64,000 nucleotides of DNA. Origin: Chitinimonas koreensis (GTDB lineage: Bacteria > Pseudomonadota > Gammaproteobacteria > Burkholderiales > Chitinimonadaceae). The position numbers were made by a program, and so were the translations under genes. Numbering within the stretch: the stretch's first letter is position 1; every line of letters starts with the position of its first letter. Shown in pieces: positions 60,407 to 64,000 of this stretch. The stretch spans positions 4,179,001 to 4,243,000 of the forward strand of contig NZ_CP060704.1 of NCBI RefSeq assembly GCF_014353015.1. Reading direction: 5' to 3'. The notes beneath the pieces are model-generated. The model made no database searches, had not been told where the DNA came from, and was given only the letters and a program-made list of their open reading frames with translations.

Positions 60407-63400
60407 TCAGCGTGGATTCACCGCCAGCCAGGGAATCGGCGTACGCCCCTGGGAATCGTCGGACGAGATCAGCAGACCCGTTGGACTCGGCGCGAAGCTG
60501 GCCATGGCCTGGACCATCTGCAGCAACTGGCTGTCGGTCAGCACGTCGCCGTTGCTGAAGCGGAACTGTTCGGCGTGATAAGGCAGGCCGCCATAGAAGT
60601 TCTGCAGGATCAGCTTGTCACCGGTGCCGGTGATGCCGATCTCGAGGTTGCTGCCGACGTGCTGGACGCTCAATTGCTCCTTGGTCACCCCGCTGGCGAA
60701 TTCCACCACGTCGATATTGCCCGCGGTGTTGTCGGCCTCGATGATCGTGTCGACGCCGCCGCTGAAGCGGTAGACATCGTTGCCGGTGCCGCCGACCAGG
60801 GTATCGTTGCCGGCACCGCCGGCCAGCGTATCGTTGCCCGCGCCGCCGGTCAGCCGGTTGGCGCCGCTGTTGCCGATCAGCAAGTCGTTGCCGCTGCCGC
60901 CGATCAGGCCTTCGATATTGACCAGCGTATCGCTGCCGGCACCCAGCGTGTTCTGGGCGCCGGTCAGCGCCAAGCTGACCGTCACCGCCGCCAGGCTGTC
61001 GGCGTAGCTGGCGGTGTCACCCATGCCGCTGCCGCCATCGAGGATGTCGTCGCCCAGCCCGCCGAGCAGCGTATCGTCGCCGAGGCCGCCATTGAAAATG
61101 TTGTTGGCCGCGTTGCCGGTCAGCAGATTCGACAGCGCGTTGCCGCTGCCGGTCTTGGCTGGGCCTTCCAGCGTCAGGTTCTCCAGGTTGACGCCGAGCG
61201 TGTAGCCGCTGATGCGTGCGACGACGGTGTCGATCTCGGTGGCGCTGGCGGATTCCTCCACGATCACGTCACCGGCGTTGTCGATCACATAGGTATCGTT
61301 GCCCGCCAGGCCGATCAGCGTATCGCTGCCCAGGCCGCCATCGAGGCGGTTGGCGTACTCGGCGCCAGTCAGCTCGTCGTTGCCGCTGCCGCCGATCGCA
61401 TTGGCGAAATTCCGCAGCATGTCGTTCCCGCTCGCACCGGTCTCTTGGGCGACCGTGACTCTGAGATCGATCGTCACCGCCGAAATGCAGTCGGCGTAGC
61501 TGACCGTATTGTTCCCGTTCAAGCCATCGAGCGTATCGTTGCCGAGCCCGCCCACGATGGTGTCGTTGCCGTTGCCGCCGGACAGGAGGTTGTTGCTGGC
61601 GTTGCCGACGATCAGGTTGTCGAGGTCGTTGCCGTGGCCCCGCTCGGCCGTGCCGGTCAGGTACAGATTCTCGACATTCGCAGCCAAAACAACATCGCCG
61701 TAGAAGTTGAGGTTGGTGTAGAGCGTGTCGATCCCGCCCTCCAAGCCCGCACCTTCCTGGATTTTGTAATTGCTGAGGTAGATGCCGGAGGTGCTGGGAG
61801 TGATGACATAGACGTCATCGCCGGCACCGCCAATCATGAGTCCCCGAGGCTCAGGGTGTCGTTGCCCACCCCGCCGATCAGCAGGCTGCCACCCGACAGG
61901 CTGTCGTCGCCCAGGCCGCCGACCAGGGTATCGGCCCCGCCGCTGCCGCCGGACAAGGTGTCGTTCCCGTCCGAGCCGCGGATCATGTTGGACCGCGCAT
62001 TGCCGACCCCGACCCGTGCCGAGCCGGTCAGGTACAGGTTCTCCACGTTGGCGGCCAAGGTGTAGTCGACCGAAGAAATCACCGTGTCGATGTCGGCGTC
62101 GATGGCCGCTTCCACGATCACGTCGCCAGCGTTGTCCACGACATAAGTATCGTTGCCGCCGCCGCCGGTCAGCGTGTCCTGGCCGGCGCCGCCGGCCAGG
62201 CGGTTGTCCAACGCATTGCCGGTCAGCGCGTCGTTGCCGCTGCCGCCGATCAGGTTCTCGATGTTCGCCAGCGTGTCGCTGCCGGCCCCGCCGGTGTTCT
62301 GCGCGCTAGTCACCGCCAGGCTCACCATCACGGCCGCGGTGGCGTCTTCGTAGCTCGCCGTGTCGCCCCAGCCGCTGCCGCCGTCGAGGATGTCGTTGCC
62401 CATGCCGCCCAGCAGCGTGTCGTCGCCGTTGCCGCCGTTGAAGATGTTGTTGCCGGCGTTGCCGATCAGCCGGTTGGCCAGCGCGTTGCCGCTGCCGGTC
62501 AGCGCCGCGCCCTCCAGCCGCAGGTTCTCCAGGTTGGCGCCGAGCGTGTAGCCGCTGAACTGCACTGCCACGGTGTCGATGCCGGCGTCGGCTTCTTCGC
62601 TCATCACGTCGCTTGCATTGTCGACTCCGTAGACGTCGTCGCCGAAGCCGCCGATCAGGGTATCGATGCCGGCTCCGCCGGTCAGCGTATCGCTGCCCGT
62701 GCCGCCCTCGAGCCTGTTGGCCAGTGCGTTGCCGGTCAGCGCGTCGTGGTTGAAGCCGCCGATCAGGTTCTCGATGTCGGTCAGCGTATCGGTGCCGGCC
62801 CCACCGGTGTTCTGCGCCGTCGTGACCGCCAGGCTCACCGTCACCGCGGCCACGCTGTCGGCGTAGCTGGCGGTGTCGCCGGTGCCGGCCCCGCCGGCCA
62901 GGACGTCGTTGCCCAGGCCCCCGATCAGCGTGTCGTCACCGCCGCCGCCGTTCAGGGTGTTGTTGCCGGCGGTGCCTACCAGCAGGTTGGCCAGCGCGTT
63001 GCCCGTGCCCGCCAGCGCCGGCCCCTGCAGCAGCAGGTTCTCGACGTTGGCGCTCAAGGTATAGCCGTCGACATGGGCGTTCACGGTGTCGATCTCGCCC
63101 GCGTCGGTCGAGGTTTCCACCACCACGTCGCCGGCGTTGTCGACGAAGTAGGTGTCGTTGCCCGTACCGCCGGTCAGAGTGTCGGCGCCCTGGCCGCCGG
63201 CCAGCCGATTGGCCGCCGAGTTACCGGTGAAGGCGTCGTTGCCGGAACCGCCGATCAGGTTCTCGATGCCGATCAGCGTGTCGAGGCCGGCACCGGTGTT
63301 CTGCATGGTCGAGACGGACAGGTTGATGGTCAGCGCGGCAGTCTGGTCCGCATAGTTGGCGGTGTCCTGCCCGTCGCCGCCATCGAGCCGGTCGTCGCCC

Positions 63401-64000
63401 AGGCCGCCGGTCAGCGTGTCGTCGCCGAGCCCGCCGGTCAGCGCGTTGTTGCCGCCGTTGCCGGTCAGCACGTCGTTGCCGCTGCCGCCGAGCAGATTCT
63501 CGATATCGATCAGCCGGTCGATGCCCGCCCCGCCGGTGGCCTGGGCCGACGAAATCGCCAGCGTCACGGTCACCGCCGCAGTGCTCGACGCATAGCTGGC
63601 GGTATCCGAGCCGGCACCGCCGAGCAGCGTATCGTTGCCCAGGCCGCCCTCCAGCCGGTTGTCGAGTGCATTGCCGGCCAGCGCATCGTTGCCCGAGCCG
63701 CCGATCAGGTGCTCGACGTTGAGCAGCTTGTCGACGCCGGCTCCGCCGGTGTTCTGCGTACCGGTGACCGCCAGGTTGGCGGTGATGCCGGCGGTGCTGC
63801 CGGCATAGCTGACGGTGTCGCCGCTGCCGTTGCCGCCGTCGAGCACGTCGTTGCCCAGGCCGCCGATCAGTGTGTCGTCGGCGTCGCCGCCGTTGAGCGA
63901 GTTGTTGCCGCCGTCGCCGGTCAGCAGATTGGCCAGGGCGTTGCCGTTGCCGACCTGCACGCCGTCCAGCACCAGGTTCTCGACGTTGGCCGCCAGCGTA
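60407..64000 (-). CDS. second giant RTX protein, 3' part only, one-base frameshift
   Basis: The gene enters from the right edge, so its start and N-terminal domain are not visible. About 1,200 residues are present, almost all RTX calcium-binding repeats (GGLGDDTLxGG). Longer units of about 171 residues alternate nonapeptide runs with SYADSVAAVTVSLAVT-type and YTLGANLENLxLEG-type segments. A frame break at CCCC 61842-61845 is repaired by one base (LSLGGLMIGGAGDDVYV). The last about 110 residues match those of the RTX lipase (HVGSNLEI, GTGDKLILQNFYGGLPYH, MVQAMASFAP) and should include the secretion signal. It is a calcium-folded secreted protein, possibly an adhesin or enzyme. Confidence 0.88.

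Noticed and set aside
60575..63595. Plus-strand open frames with repeated MSLPxPPSSV starts
   Set aside because: They are antisense of RTX nonapeptide repeats; the repeating ATG comes from the reverse complement of conserved Asp-His/Ile codons.

Overview
The window is a GC-rich, gene-dense bacterial chromosome segment. A PhaM-type granule protein, a MaeB malic enzyme with a phosphotransacetylase tail, ETF-ubiquinone oxidoreductase, an EmrAB/outer-membrane efflux operon and many REP-like palindromes together point to a betaproteobacterium (Neisseriales or Burkholderiales type). This placement is inferred from gene content, not from a marker gene. No rRNA, tRNA, CRISPR array, transposase or integrase was found.

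Layout. 0-3 kb: a small secreted basic protein, pnuC facing a macro-domain protein, and a TPR-like secreted protein. 2.8-7.9 kb: a leftward multidrug efflux operon (outer-membrane lipoprotein, EmrA, EmrB) controlled by an adjacent MarR gene. 8-16 kb: stress-type small proteins (DUF4142, DUF2383), a membrane-anchored TAXI-type binding protein, a LuxR-type quorum-sensing receptor without a visible synthase, an Hpt/HD signalling protein and a secreted esterase. 16-20.6 kb: a multicopper oxidase and an RCC1-repeat protein. 20.9-24.6 kb: a three-gene signalling operon (response regulator, HDOD protein, histidine kinase). 25-42 kb: mostly metabolism and transport (D-2-hydroxyacid dehydrogenase, GNAT, LysR, ETF-QO, a lipoprotein with propeller-like repeats, secreted isoamylase, malic enzyme, PhaM-like protein, Bcr/CflA transporter, quinone oxidoreductase, chemoreceptor).

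42.2-64 kb is the most distinctive part: a leftward type I secretion island. It holds a giant RTX protein that runs off the right edge, HlyB-type ABC exporter, HlyD-type adaptor, a GT4 glycosyltransferase, two unrecognised membrane/periplasmic proteins in AT-rich DNA, and a roughly 3,610-residue RTX protein with an N-terminal serine lipase domain and about 15 near-identical 81-90-residue tandem repeats. The two RTX proteins share a C-terminal domain and probably use the same exporter. The arrangement resembles a secreted lipase effector with cell-protective partner proteins, but that role is a hypothesis.

Two window-wide patterns matter to a reader. First, seven genes are each broken by what looks like one missing base in a C or G run; restoring that base rebuilds a full family protein in every case, so sequence error is more likely than seven pseudogenes. 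Second, heptamer tandem arrays (GTGAGGC/GTGAGGT and variants) start within a few bases of three unrelated stop codons, always in the same orientation relative to the gene, beside at least three families of REP-like palindromes.
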